Program-made: the position numbers and the translations under genes
In this document: positions 18,151-27,580 of the stretch, in pieces
Layout: each line of letters starts with the position of its first letter
How positions within the stretch are numbered: the stretch's first letter is position 1
NCBI RefSeq assembly: GCF_024586915.1
Contig: NZ_JANBVS010000020.1
Span: 62,001-126,000 of the forward strand
DNA length: 64,000 nt
Direction of reading: 5' to 3'
DNA from: Bradyrhizobium sp. SRS-191
GTDB taxonomy: Bacteria > Pseudomonadota > Alphaproteobacteria > Rhizobiales > Xanthobacteraceae
The notes under the pieces: generated by a model
The model's database searches: none
The model's input: only the letters and a program-made list of their open reading frames with translations
Told to the model about the DNA's origin: nothing

Positions 18151-19896
18151 TCAGATCAATCCCGCCTTGATCAATCCGTCGCGGTAGTGGTCGATATCGG
18201 CCCGGTTCTTCCATCGGATGTTCTTCAAGTGGCGGTCCAGCGTCAGCCAAGGATATTGCTCGCCCAGAGCGGCAATGGCGTCCCGGGCCTGATCGTGGTC
18301 GCCGAGCTGACCCAGGGTCGCGGCCCGGATCGTCAGCGCCTGCAGATGGTTGGGATAGAGGAACAGCTCCTCGCGGGCCCAGGACAGCGCCGCCTCATAC
18401 CGGCCGAGCAGATAGTGGCTGTAGGCATTCAGGGCCGGCCATTGGTACCGTGGATCGCTGTTGCCGCGCTGGGCCGCGATCGAGAACTGATCGATCGCCT
18501 GCTGATGCTCGCCGCTGACCATATGGCAGAGGCCAAGCACCCCACGTGCCCCCATGTCGTAAGCGTTGAGCTGGGTCGCCTTGCGCGCCGCCTTCATGCC
18601 CTCGTCGTGCGCGCCTTGCATGGCCTGCACGAAGGCGAGGATCGCGTAGGTGTAGGAGAAGCGAGGGTCGAGCCGGACGCTGTCCAATGCGAGGCTCTTG
18701 GCCTCGTCCCAGAGCTCACGCGAGCCCTTGATCCAGCCGAAGCTGATGCCCTGCATCAGAATGGTCGCAAGATAGGCATGGGCGATACCGAGCGTTGGGT
18801 CGAGCCGGATCGCTTCGCGGAACAGCGCGATCGAGATCTCGTAGTCGGCCTTGGTCGGTCGATAGTAGTGGGACAGGCCGCGCAGGAAGCGGTCCCAGGC
18901 CGTCGGGTCGGCCGCCTGCGAACGAACCGGCACCGAGGCTTCGACGCGGTAGATCTCGGGCATCAACGCGGCGTAGAGGCTGGTGGTGATCTCGTCCTGC
19001 ATGGCAAACAGATCACCGATGTCGCGATCGTAGCGTCCGGCCCACAATTGGGCGCCGGTTTCGGGGGCGATCAATTCGGCCGTCACGCGGATCTTGTGCT
19101 GCGAGCGCCGCACCGTTCCCTGGATCAGATAGGTCGCATCGATTTCGCGGGCGACAAGCCGGGGGTCGACGCCGCGATCCCGGAAGCGAAAGGTCGATGT
19201 CCGGCTCAGGACGCGAAAGAAGGATTGCAGCGACAGCGCGTGAATCAGATCATCCGCGAGCCCGTCGGCGAGATATTCGTCGCTGCCGTCCGCGAGATTG
19301 GCAAACGGCAACACGCCGACCACTGCTGTGCGATAGTGCGGCGGCAGGCTGGCGGCGTTCCTCTGCATCCCCGACGTGGCGTCGCTGTCGGGCTCCCATG
19401 TCCAGGCTTGGATCGGTTCCTGGAGATTCCTGAACTGGAAGCTTCCGGCATTGATCAGGCTGACGGGAAGCTGCGGGCTGGCTTCCTCATAGGCGCGTCC
19501 CGAGATGGCGACGCCGCCCGGGGTGGCAATCGACTCGAGATTGACGGCGACATTGATGCCGTCGCCGAAGGCCTCGCCGTCGTCGATCGTGACCTCGCCC
19601 TTATGGATGCCGAGACGAAAGCGCATGTTGCGGTCGGCCGGCAGATGCGCATTGCGTTCCGCCATGAGGCATTGCATCTCGACCCCGAACTGGATCGCGC
19701 TGGCGGCGTTCGCGAATTCCAGCAGGAAACCATCGCCGGTGTGTTTGACGATGCGGCCGGCGTGATTGAGGATGATCGGGTGGATCGCGCCGCGATGAGC
19801 CTTGAAGGCGGCGTGCGTGCCGGCCTCATCGACCCCCATCATGCGCGAATAGCCGGCAACGTCGGCGCAAAGGATGGCAGCGAGGCGTCTTTCCAT
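18151..19896 (-). CDS. class III adenylate/guanylate cyclase with TolB-like and TPR domains (copy 2)
   Basis: 581 residues with the same domain order as its downstream neighbour: cyclase catalytic domain (AAILCADVAGYSRMM, HTGDGFLLEF), TolB-like domain (VGVLPFANLADGSDEYLADG), and TPR tail. Long stretches are identical (for example AGTHAAFKAHRGAIHPIILN), while the linkers at about 165-185 differ, so it is an older duplicate rather than a recent copy. GGGAG precedes the ATG. The two may form homo- or heterodimers, since class III cyclases act as dimers. It is the upstream member of the pair. Confidence 0.88.
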   Translation of the reverse strand: MERRLAAILCADVAGYSRMMGVDEAGTHAAFKAHRGAIHPIILNHAGRIVKHTGDGFLLEFANAASAIQFGVEMQCLMAERNAHLPADRNMRFRLGIHKGEVTIDDGEAFGDGINVAVNLESIATPGGVAISGRAYEEASPQLPVSLINAGSFQFRNLQEPIQAWTWEPDSDATSGMQRNAASLPPHYRTAVVGVLPFANLADGSDEYLADGLADDLIHALSLQSFFRVLSRTSTFRFRDRGVDPRLVAREIDATYLIQGTVRRSQHKIRVTAELIAPETGAQLWAGRYDRDIGDLFAMQDEITTSLYAALMPEIYRVEASVPVRSQAADPTAWDRFLRGLSHYYRPTKADYEISIALFREAIRLDPTLGIAHAYLATILMQGISFGWIKGSRELWDEAKSLALDSVRLDPRFSYTYAILAFVQAMQGAHDEGMKAARKATQLNAYDMGARGVLGLCHMVSGEHQQAIDQFSIAAQRGNSDPRYQWPALNAYSHYLLGRYEAALSWAREELFLYPNHLQALTIRAATLGQLGDHDQARDAIAALGEQYPWLTLDRHLKNIRWKNRADIDHYRDGLIKAGLI

Positions 19897-20059
19897 CACG
19901 TCGTGCTCCCGCCTCGCGCATACCATGGCCGAGGCGGCCGAATCCAATCCTTTTCCAGAACCAATTGGCTACCTACGGTCATAGGGTCGGCCGCCACTTG
20001 TGACGGCAAAACCAGGATGGCTTGAGATTTAGACCGATATCGTTAGGAAACGTTCAATC

Positions 20060-20701
20060 ATGTTCGGCATTCACGACCTGCTGCTATTCCTCGTCTCCGG
20101 GCTTCTGCTCAATATCACCCCGGGGCCGGACACGGCCTACATCGTCGGCCGGAGCGTGCAGATGGGCTGGCGGGGCGGCGCCGCGGCGGCCTTGGGCATC
20201 AGTGCGGGCTGCCTGGTCCACGTCTTCGGCAGCGCGATCGGGCTATCGGCCCTGCTCACCGCCTCGGCAACGGCCTTTGCGATCGTGAAATGGGCGGGGG
20301 CTGCCTACCTCGTCTATCTCGGGGTCACGCAACTCCTGGCCCGGCGCCAGATGGGTAGCGAAGAGAGCGTTGCGGTCGCAGCTCCAGCCGTGGCGCTGCG
20401 CCAAGTGTTCTGGCAGGGGGCGCTCACCAACATTCTCAATCCGAAGGTGGCGATGTTCTTCCTCGCCTTCCTGCCTCAATTCGTCGCAGCCGACGCGCCG
20501 CACAAGCCGCTCGCTTTCCTGCTGCTCGGCACGATCTTCATCGTCAACGGCACGATCTGGTGTCTCGGTGTCGCCGTCGTGGCGGCCCGCGCCGCACGTC
20601 GCGTTCGCGGCTCGTCCGCCGTACTGCTCTGGCTCAATCGCGCCATCGGCGGGCTGTTCGTCTATCTCGGTGTGAGGATCGCAATGTTCGAGGCGCGCTG
20701 A
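20060..20701 (+). CDS. LysE/RhtB-family amino-acid exporter
   Basis: 213 residues with about six membrane spans. NITPGPDTAYIVGRSVQMGW is the family signature near the N-terminus, and NPKVAMFFLAFLPQFV is the conserved mid-protein segment. Such proteins export amino acids or related metabolites by cation antiport. AGGAAA lies upstream of the ATG at somewhat long spacing. The stop codon abuts that of the convergent TSUP gene with no spacer. The substrate cannot be told from sequence. Confidence 0.9.
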   Translation: MFGIHDLLLFLVSGLLLNITPGPDTAYIVGRSVQMGWRGGAAAALGISAGCLVHVFGSAIGLSALLTASATAFAIVKWAGAAYLVYLGVTQLLARRQMGSEESVAVAAPAVALRQVFWQGALTNILNPKVAMFFLAFLPQFVAADAPHKPLAFLLLGTIFIVNGTIWCLGVAVVAARAARRVRGSSAVLLWLNRAIGGLFVYLGVRIAMFEAR

Positions 20702-21454
20702 TCACCACATCAACTCGATGATCGCACTGCCGGCGAGATAGAGCCCGAGCACGATCATGGCGATCAGGAACACGCGGCGGAAGGCCTCGGCCGGCAATCG
20801 CGACCGTGCGGCTTGGCCCGCGTACATGCCGGCAAAGGCGCAAGCCATCGCCACCGCGCCGGGCAGGGCGGTCGCGCTGCTGAGCAGGCCGGCGTTCGTC
20901 AGGTTGAAGGCGAGCGTAATGGTGGCGACCGTGAAGAACACGCCGAGCGCCTGGACCAGTTCGTCCTTCTCCAGCCCGATCGCCTGCATGTACGGCACCG
21001 ACGGCACGACCTGCACACCGGTCGCGGCCGAGATCAGCCCCGTGATGAGGCCGACAATGCCGCCGACCCATTTTTCGTGGGGTTGCGCGACCTTGAAGGC
21101 GAAGCGGGTGAGACCGAGTGCGGCATAAACCATCAGCAGGGCGCCGAGCGCGATGTTGCCCCAGCGCGTCGAGGCGTGGCGGAGCGCGCCGGCGTTGAGG
21201 CAGATGCCGATCGCGGTCCCGGCCATCAGCGGCCATAGACGCTTGGCGATATCGCGCAGATAGGGACCGGCGAAGGTCTGCCAGATGTTGGTGATGACCG
21301 CCGGCACGATCACGATGGCCAGCGCCCGGCCAGGCGGCATGGCGATGGCCAGCAGCCCGACCGAGATGGTGGGCAGCCCAAGGCCCAGCGCGCCCTTGAC
21401 GAAGCCGGCCAGCGTCAGCGCAAAGGCGATGAAGATCAAAAGCGGGTCGCTCAT
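20702..21454 (-). CDS. TauE/SafE (TSUP) family membrane exporter
   Basis: 250 residues, eight or so hydrophobic spans. LAGFVKGALGLGLPTISVGL and the second-half repeat GLITGLISAATGVQVVPSVP are the paired signature loops of TSUP transporters, which move sulfite, sulfoacetate or other small organic anions. The start MSDPLLIF was preferred to a GTG eleven codons upstream because family members begin at this point. It diverges from a LysR regulator 83 bases away, its likely controller. Confidence 0.88.
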   Translation of the reverse strand: MSDPLLIFIAFALTLAGFVKGALGLGLPTISVGLLAIAMPPGRALAIVIVPAVITNIWQTFAGPYLRDIAKRLWPLMAGTAIGICLNAGALRHASTRWGNIALGALLMVYAALGLTRFAFKVAQPHEKWVGGIVGLITGLISAATGVQVVPSVPYMQAIGLEKDELVQALGVFFTVATITLAFNLTNAGLLSSATALPGAVAMACAFAGMYAGQAARSRLPAEAFRRVFLIAMIVLGLYLAGSAIIELMW

Positions 21455-21537
21455 GACGCGACATTGACCAAAGCAGGACCACGGCACAATGTGGAGCTTA
21501 CGGAGATAGCCTTCGTTCTGGACAGAGGCAGGGCCAC

Positions 21538-22428
21538 ATGCGCTTCGATCTGGTCGATCTCAGGCTGTTCATTGCCGTTGCCGAGGTGCGCAGCATCACC
21601 GGCGGCGCCGAGCGGGCGCATTTGGCGCTCGCTTCCGCCAGCGCCCGCATCAAGGGTCTGGAGGATGCGTTCGGCGTCGCGCTGTTCAAGCGAGGCCGGC
21701 GCGGCGTCGACTTGACGGCCGCCGGAGAGAGCCTGCTCGAACACGCCCGCATCATCATGGCCAATGTCGAGACCATGCAGGGGGAGCTGGCGGGCTTCGC
21801 CTCCGGCCAGCGCGCCAATGTGCAACTGCTGGCCAACACGGTCGGGCTCGCCGAGCATCTGCCCAGGGCGCTCGCAACCTTCCTGCGCGAGAACCCGGAC
21901 ATCAATGTCGATGTCGAGGAGCGTGAGAGCACCGAGATCGCCGAGGCGATCGCGTCCGGCCGCGCCGATCTCGGCTTCGCCGCGGAGCATGCACTGCCGG
22001 AGACGATCGAGCGCTTTGCCTTCGGTGAGGACCGGCTGATCCTGGTGGCCGGCAAGCCGAGCCCCTTTGCAGGGCGCAGGCAGATCGATTTCAGCGAGAC
22101 GGCCGGTCAGGACTTCATCGGCCTCACCCAGGGGACTGCGCTGAACGTGCATATCGGCCGCCACGTCGCGCGGCTCGGCATCCGCCAGCATGTGCGGGCG
22201 CGGCTGCGCGACTTCGATGCGATCTGCCAGATGGTGGCCGCCGGCATCGGCATCGCCGTGGTGCCGGAAGCGGCCGCGCGGCGCTGCGCGCGGTCGATGC
22301 CGATCAGCCTCATCGCGCTGCGCGATGCCTGGGCCGACCGCAGGCTGGTGATCTGCGCCCGCAGCTTCAAGACCTTGCCGCGCCCCGCCAAGCTGCTCGT
22401 CGAGCACCTGCGCAGGAGCGCCGCGTGA
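21538..22428 (+). CDS. LysR-family transcriptional regulator
   Basis: 296 residues. The N-terminal HTH MRFDLVDLRLFIAVAEVRSI is followed by ARIKGLEDAFGVALFKRGRR and LTAAGE, then a typical co-inducer binding domain. It diverges from the TSUP exporter, and such pairs commonly control export of a sulfonate or organic acid. It ends four bases before the convergent chemoreceptor gene. Confidence 0.9.
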   Translation: MRFDLVDLRLFIAVAEVRSITGGAERAHLALASASARIKGLEDAFGVALFKRGRRGVDLTAAGESLLEHARIIMANVETMQGELAGFASGQRANVQLLANTVGLAEHLPRALATFLRENPDINVDVEERESTEIAEAIASGRADLGFAAEHALPETIERFAFGEDRLILVAGKPSPFAGRRQIDFSETAGQDFIGLTQGTALNVHIGRHVARLGIRQHVRARLRDFDAICQMVAAGIGIAVVPEAAARRCARSMPISLIALRDAWADRRLVICARSFKTLPRPAKLLVEHLRRSAA

Positions 22429-22432
22429 GCGG

Positions 22433-24403
22433 TCAGGCGGCGCGGACGGTTTCAAGGAAACGGCCGACTTCGAGCTTCAGCCGGCTGCTCTCTTCCGACA
22501 GCGACTGTGCCGCCGAGAGCACCTGCGCAGACGCCGAGCCGGTCTCGGTGGTGCCTTGCTGGACCTCGACGATGTTGTCGGACCCGCGCTGCGTTCCCTG
22601 CGCGGTGTGCTGGACGTTGCGCGAGATCTCCTGGGTGGCGGCGCCCTGCTGCTCGATTGCCGCGGCGATGGTCGCCGAGATATGGGACAGCCGCTCGATC
22701 GTCCCTGAGACCTCCCGGATGACGTCGACGGACTCGGCGGTGGCGGACTGGATGCTTGCGATCTGTTGTCCGATCTCCCCGGTCGCCCTGGCGGTCTGCT
22801 CCGCCAGCGCCTTGACCTCGGATGCGACGACCGCAAAGCCGCGGCCCGACTCGCCCGCGCGCGCCGCCTCGATGGTCGCGTTCAGCGCCAGCAGATTGGT
22901 CTGCCCCGCGATGGTGTTGATCAGCTCGACGACGTCGCCGATCCGGGTGGCCGCCTTCGACAGCTCACCGACGCGCTCATTGGTGCGCCGCGCCTGGCCG
23001 ACCGCTTCGCCGGCGATCCGCGCCGATTCCTGCACCTGTCGGCTGATCTCGTCGACCGACGCCGACAGCTGCTCGGTCGCCGACGCCACGGACTGCACAC
23101 CGGCTGCGGCTTCCTCGGAAGCCGAAGCGACCGTCGTCGCCAGCGTCTGGCCGTGCCGAGCATTTCGCGTCAAGGTCGTCGCCGACGCTTCGAGTTCGGT
23201 GGAGGCGGAGGACACGGTCTCGATGATCTCTCCGACAGCGGTCTCGAAGCTCCGGGCAAGCGCTGCCATGTCGGCCTTGCGCTGCTCGGCCTGACGCTGC
23301 TCGACCGCAGCCTGCTCGGCGCGCAGCCGCTCGGTCTCGATCATGTTGGTCTTGAAGATCTCCACGGCGCCGGCCATCTCGCCGATCTCGTCGCGCCGGC
23401 CGACACCGGGAATCCGGATTCCGGCATCGCCGCCCGCGAGTCGCGTCATGGCCTGCACCATGTGGCGGATCGCATTGGAGATGCCGCGGCCGATCAGGAA
23501 CGACACGCAGCTCACCAGGATCAGCGAGATGCCGAGCGTCCACAGCATGCCGCGCTTGACGGCGTCGCCGGTCTGCACCTCGGCCTGCTGCGCCGCTGCG
23601 TATTGCTGGACGACAGCCTTGCCGATTTCGGCGACGACGGGCTCTATCTCGGCGAACGCCTTCGACATCGCGGCGCCGTGGCGGGCGGCGTCCTGGGATG
23701 CTTCGGCCCAGGCGAGGAAATCCTTCTGGTACTTGTCGAGCTTCTGGCCGATATCTGCCTTCATCGCCGGCGCGAGGTCGGCGCTGGCAACTGCCTTCGC
23801 GAACTCGGCGGCGGCGGTCTTCAGCTCGTTCACATATTTCGAGTCGCGACGCAGCATGAAGTCCTTCTCATGCCGGCGCAGCATCAGCATGCCGCTGGTG
23901 AGGCGGGGGTCGCCGACCTCCTTCAGCTTGGCTTCGATGTCGTGCACCGCCGAGCGCAGCGAGCCGGACAGGCCGAGCGTCTCGTTGAGGCCGAGGCGGA
24001 CTTCCGAGGTCTCGGCTGCGGCGAATTCCGAGCTGTAGGAGGCGAATCCGCTCGCGACAGCATCGATCCTGGTTGCGATCGACGCGTCGCCGATCGTCCG
24101 GACGGCGCCGCGCAGCTGGTCGAGCTCGCGCTTGATCGCCGTGCTCAGCTCGGCATGGCGCGCGGCGTATTTTGGATCGCGCCGCAGCAGGAAGTCCTTT
24201 TCCGCGCGCCGCGCCTCGAGCAGGTCGGTCAGGAGCTTCTGGTTGAGATCGGCAACGTCGCGGGCGCGGTCGGCGAGGCGGCGGGAGGCGTCCTGGGAGA
24301 CGTTGCCGGCGAAATAAATGGCTCCGAAAGCTGCCAGCGCGCCGAGGCCGATCAGCGCGATGGCCATGATCTTATGAGTGAGCCGTAAGCTGAAACGAGA
24401 CAT
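22433..24403 (-). CDS. methyl-accepting chemotaxis protein with HBM-type sensor
   Basis: 656 residues. TM1 is at about 10-33, a helical periplasmic sensor spans about 35-285, TM2 lies near 290-310, then HAMP and a full cytoplasmic signalling domain with the conserved tip EAARAGESGRGFAVVASEVK. The sensor contains two copies of an EKDF(L/M)LRRDxKY motif about 110 residues apart, the signature of the helical bimodular (HBM) family that senses organic acids in McpS-type receptors. AAGG precedes the ATG. No CheW-binding pentapeptide tail for CheR is visible. The ligand is unknown. Confidence 0.92.
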   Translation of the reverse strand: MSRFSLRLTHKIMAIALIGLGALAAFGAIYFAGNVSQDASRRLADRARDVADLNQKLLTDLLEARRAEKDFLLRRDPKYAARHAELSTAIKRELDQLRGAVRTIGDASIATRIDAVASGFASYSSEFAAAETSEVRLGLNETLGLSGSLRSAVHDIEAKLKEVGDPRLTSGMLMLRRHEKDFMLRRDSKYVNELKTAAAEFAKAVASADLAPAMKADIGQKLDKYQKDFLAWAEASQDAARHGAAMSKAFAEIEPVVAEIGKAVVQQYAAAQQAEVQTGDAVKRGMLWTLGISLILVSCVSFLIGRGISNAIRHMVQAMTRLAGGDAGIRIPGVGRRDEIGEMAGAVEIFKTNMIETERLRAEQAAVEQRQAEQRKADMAALARSFETAVGEIIETVSSASTELEASATTLTRNARHGQTLATTVASASEEAAAGVQSVASATEQLSASVDEISRQVQESARIAGEAVGQARRTNERVGELSKAATRIGDVVELINTIAGQTNLLALNATIEAARAGESGRGFAVVASEVKALAEQTARATGEIGQQIASIQSATAESVDVIREVSGTIERLSHISATIAAAIEQQGAATQEISRNVQHTAQGTQRGSDNIVEVQQGTTETGSASAQVLSAAQSLSEESSRLKLEVGRFLETVRAA

Positions 24404-24518
24404 CGACGCCGCCTTCCCAGGAAATCTGTAAAATCTGCACAAATCCTAGGAGGGGGAGATCAACGCGTTGTTAACAATGCATGTTGCTGTGCGTGTCCAG
24501 TAATTCTACGGGTCGTGA

Positions 24519-25304
24519 TCACCCCTCCGCGAGCCGCTTCAGTGCCGCCTCGTGAACGCGCTTGTCGCCGGCGGCGATGATGCGGCCGCCGTTCTGGGCC
24601 GGGCCGCCTTCCCAGTCGGTGACGATGCCGCCGGCGCCGTTGATGATCGGGATCAGCGCCGCGATGTCGTAAGGCTTGAGCTCGGTCTCGATGACGAGAT
24701 CGAGGTGGCCGGCCGCCAGCATGCAATAGGAGTAGCAGTCGCCGCCATAGCGCGACAGCCGCGTCTCGGCCTCGACCTTGGCGAAGATCGCGCGGTCGCC
24801 TTCGTTCATCAGCCGCGGGCTCGTCGTGTAGCACACCGCGTCCTCGAGCCGCTCGCAGCGCCGCACCGACAGCCGGCGCTCGCCGGCCGCGTTCTTGTAG
24901 TTGGCCGAGCCATTGTCGCCGGCGAAGCGCTCGGCGATGAAGGGCTGGTGCATCATGCCGAACACCGGCGTGCCCTTGTGCAGCAGCGCGATCAGGGTGC
25001 CCCAGGTCGGAAAGCCCGCGATGAACGATTTGGTGCCGTCGATCGGATCGAGCACCCAGACATAGTCGGCGTCCTCGCGCTCATTGCCGAACTCCTCGCC
25101 GACGATGCCGTGCTGGGGGAAGTTCGCCTTGATCAGCCGGCGCATCACCGCCTCGGCGGCGCGGTCGGCCTCCGTCACCGGATCGAAATCGTGCCGGTTG
25201 CTCTTGTTGTCGACCAGGAGGGAGGTCCGGAAGAACGGCAGGATGGTTTCGCCCGAGGCCGTCGCCAGGCGGCCGATGAAGGCAGAGAAGTCGATGACCG
25301 TCAC
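24519..25304 (-). CDS. hisN: inositol monophosphatase family phosphatase, HisN-type histidinol phosphatase
   Basis: 261 residues. Metal-binding motifs of the IMPase fold are present: GEEFGNE, then WVLDPIDGTKSFIAGFPTWG, and KPYDIAALIPIINGAGGIVTDW. The sequence fits the HisN histidinol-phosphate phosphatase branch used by actinobacteria and alphaproteobacteria for histidine synthesis. A SuhB-type inositol phosphatase is the alternative. The GTG start is chosen because AGGA lies six bases upstream. A probable suhB/MmgR-type small RNA lies divergently upstream. Confidence 0.85.
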   Translation of the reverse strand: MTVIDFSAFIGRLATASGETILPFFRTSLLVDNKSNRHDFDPVTEADRAAEAVMRRLIKANFPQHGIVGEEFGNEREDADYVWVLDPIDGTKSFIAGFPTWGTLIALLHKGTPVFGMMHQPFIAERFAGDNGSANYKNAAGERRLSVRRCERLEDAVCYTTSPRLMNEGDRAIFAKVEAETRLSRYGGDCYSYCMLAAGHLDLVIETELKPYDIAALIPIINGAGGIVTDWEGGPAQNGGRIIAAGDKRVHEAALKRLAEG

Positions 25305-25654
25305 AACACGTCCTTCGGTAAGGGAATCGGATGGCGCGCGAGCCTGATCATGCCTAGCTCAAAGCGGCCGGACGCGCATCCGGAGATGGAACGGCAACTT
25401 GGCATCTTGGATACCGTCGGGTGACGACCGGGGTTCGCATCGCGCGCGTTTTCGGCTCCGAACGGCCAATCGAAACCGAAAACGAATTGGACCCGCCCGG
25501 TTCCATTGATCAGACTTTTCAATCAACCCATTGATGGACCGTATGAAATGCCGCTCGGGTCGCGCTGCGTGCAAACCCGGCCTGTGTTTTTTGCATGGAG
25601 TTCAGCCGAAAAACCCTTGCGTTTTGTGCAGCGCATCTGCATATTGTTGCGGTG

Positions 25655-25740
25655 CGGTAGCGCTTCGCGTTATCGCTGCCCTCCTTGGGCGTTTCCTCCC
25701 TAGACTTGGGCCGCTTGTCATTCAAGCGGCCCTTTTTTTT
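25655..25740 (+). ncRNA. probable trans-acting small RNA of the suhB/MmgR type
   Basis: An unannotated stretch begins with a hairpin-prone segment (GCGGTAGCGCTTCGCG), then has a single-stranded CU-rich GGGCGTTTCCTCCC, which is anti-Shine-Dalgarno-like. It ends in an excellent intrinsic terminator. This layout, next to an inositol-phosphatase-family gene, matches the alphaproteobacterial suhB RNA/MmgR family as I remember it. A TTGCGT with a downstream TATTGT could be the promoter. The 5' end is estimated. No open frame of note lies in it. Confidence 0.6.
25708..25740 (+). terminator. rho-independent terminator of the small RNA
   Basis: GGGCCGCTTG and CAAGCGGCCC form a perfect 10-bp stem with a five-base loop, followed by eight T residues. 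It works only in the plus direction, so it ends a plus-strand transcript that has no protein gene upstream. Confidence 0.92.
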
Positions 25741-25797
25741 GCGCTGACATCATCGGGCGCCAAGCATCCTTCCGACGCAGAGAAAAGCGCGCGCCGT

Positions 25798-26682
25798 CTA
25801 CTCCGCCGCGGCCTGGAACGGCCCGAGATCGCCGAGCGGCACCGTCGCCAGCACCTCGGCGAGCACGGCGAGATCGGAGGCCACCTGGGCGAAGCGCGGG
25901 CCGCGCTCCCGCTTGCGCTCGTCCATGTAGATCGCGCGGTTGAGCTCGATCTGGATCGCGTGCAGGCCCGAGGCCGGGTTGCCGTAATGCTCGGTGATGA
26001 AGCCGCCGGCGTAGGGCTTGTTGCGGCCGACCGAATAGCCGAGCCGGCCGAGCACATCCTCGAACAGCTCCGGCAGCAGCGCCGCGCAGCTCGTGCCGTA
26101 GCGGTCGCCGATCACCATGTCCGGCCGCCGCGGCTCGTCGCGCGAGACGCCGACCGATGGCATCGAATGGCAGTCGACCAGCACCACCGTGCCGAACTGC
26201 TGGTGCACGCGATTGATCAGCCGGCGCAGCGCGCGGTGATAGGGTTTGTACAGCGTCTCGATCCGGTGCAGCGCCTCGTCGACGCTGAGCAGGTCGCGAT
26301 AGATCTCCTGGCCGTCGCCGACAACGCGCGGGATGGTGCCGAGGCCGCCGGCGACCCGCATCGAGCGGGTGTTGGCGAAGCTCGGCAACCGGCCGGTGAA
26401 CATCCGGGGATCGAGCTCATAGGGCTCGCGATTGACGTCGACATAGCAGCGCGGAAAGTGCACGCGGACGACCGGAAAGCCGCGCGTCAGGAGGTCGGCG
26501 ATCAATTCGTCCATGAACGAATCTTCCGAGCGCCGCAGCGACGGCAGGTCGATTCGCGAGGCCAGCAGGAACTCGTCGGGATAGGCGGAGCCGGAGTGCG
26601 GCGAATTGAAGATGATGGGCGCGCGCCATTCGGCCGGCTCCATGATCTCGAACGGCGGCAATTCGCCTTCAAAGTCCGTCAT
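25798..26682 (-). CDS. hutG: N-formylglutamate amidohydrolase family protein
   Basis: 294 residues. NSPHSGSAYPDEFL, HFPRCYVDVNREPYELDPRM and VLVDCHSMPS are the metal-binding and substrate motifs of the N-formylglutamate amidohydrolase family, which releases formate from N-formylglutamate at the end of histidine degradation. No other hut gene is near. The linkage to a CpdR-type regulator and tRNA-Val recalls conserved rhizobial gene order, where the true substrate of this paralogue is untested. The ribosome binding site is weak. A 15-bp tandem repeat lies in its leader. Confidence 0.85.
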   Translation of the reverse strand: MTDFEGELPPFEIMEPAEWRAPIIFNSPHSGSAYPDEFLLASRIDLPSLRRSEDSFMDELIADLLTRGFPVVRVHFPRCYVDVNREPYELDPRMFTGRLPSFANTRSMRVAGGLGTIPRVVGDGQEIYRDLLSVDEALHRIETLYKPYHRALRRLINRVHQQFGTVVLVDCHSMPSVGVSRDEPRRPDMVIGDRYGTSCAALLPELFEDVLGRLGYSVGRNKPYAGGFITEHYGNPASGLHAIQIELNRAIYMDERKRERGPRFAQVASDLAVLAEVLATVPLGDLGPFQAAAE

Positions 26683-26711
26683 TGCTGGGCGCCGTCCCCT
26701 TGGCCACGTGC

Positions 26712-26801
26712 TTCAATGTCACGTGTTTCGATGTCATGTGGGTCGATGTCAGGTCCGTCGAGGTCAGGTCCGTCGAAGTCACGTTCGTCGAGGTCACGTC
26801 C
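26712..26801. repeat. six imperfect 15-bp tandem repeats
   Basis: The consensus is GTCGAGGTCACGTCC, six units with one to five changes each, in the shared leader of hutG (minus) and cpdR (plus). The repeat has a three-codon-compatible period, so all six frames are open across it and give low-complexity peptides. It could be a phase-variable or protein-binding array. Confidence 0.85.
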
Positions 26802-27101
26802 GCCGATGCGCCGGTATCCTCCGGCCGTAGAGCGCTGGACGACGCAGGCACTGTTCATGCGCAAGCCGGCATCTTCGATAATCCGGGCCGTTCTGCCAAG
26901 CGAAAAGCAATGAAAAAGTTCATCCGCCGTTTGGAACAACTCTGAGCTGGCGCGCGGCCTTGGCGGGAACGGCCAACGTTCAGCCCTCAAATTGCCTTGT
27001 CGATGTCGGATCAAAAGGCGCAATCTTTCACCCGAAATTTACCGCCCGTCAGGCTTAGTGGCGGCCACGCTCCGCCTCTCACCGGTTCAGACTCCCAAGC
27101 C

Positions 27102-27461
27102 ATGCACAAGATCCTGCTCGCCGAAGACGACAACGACATGCGCCGCTTCCTGGTCAAGGCATTGGAAAATGCCGGGTTCCAGGTCTCGCCCCACGACAAC
27201 GGCATGTCGGCCTACCAGCGGCTGCGCGAGGAGCCGTTCGAGATGCTCCTCACCGACATCGTGATGCCGGAGATGGACGGCATCGAGCTGGCGCGCCGCG
27301 CCTCCGAGCTCGACCCGGACATCAAGATCATGTTCATCACCGGCTTCGCTGCGGTCGCGCTGAACTCCGATTCGGAGGCGCCCAAGAACGCCAAGGTGCT
27401 GTCCAAGCCGGTGCACCTCCGCGAGCTCGTCAGCGAAGTCAACAAGATGCTGGCGGCCTGA
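27102..27461 (+). CDS. cpdR: single-domain response regulator, CpdR-like
   Basis: 119 residues, receiver domain only. Acidic pocket Asp9/Asp10, phospho-acceptor Asp52 (LLTDIVMPEMDG) and Lys102 (LSKPVHL) are all present. The N-terminus MHKILLAEDDNDMRRFLVKA is close to CpdR, which delivers substrates to ClpXP and recruits the protease to the pole in its unphosphorylated form, under CckA-ChpT control. The start was placed where the CpdR-like N-terminus begins, although the ribosome binding site is weak. The tRNA-Val downstream is part of the same conserved block in relatives, as I recall. Confidence 0.85.
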   Translation: MHKILLAEDDNDMRRFLVKALENAGFQVSPHDNGMSAYQRLREEPFEMLLTDIVMPEMDGIELARRASELDPDIKIMFITGFAAVALNSDSEAPKNAKVLSKPVHLRELVSEVNKMLAA

Positions 27462-27580
27462 GCCGCCGGGACCGCGTCTCGCGAATTCGCGGATTATTCC
27501 CAATTTCGGCATTTTGCGTCCTTGCCTGCCTGCGTGGGAGCCGATATAGGGACGCCCACCCGAACGGACTTCTTGGACTA

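Noticed and set aside
26669..26851. 60-codon open frame over the 15-bp repeats
   Set aside because: Open only because the repeat has a codon-multiple period; no ribosome site.
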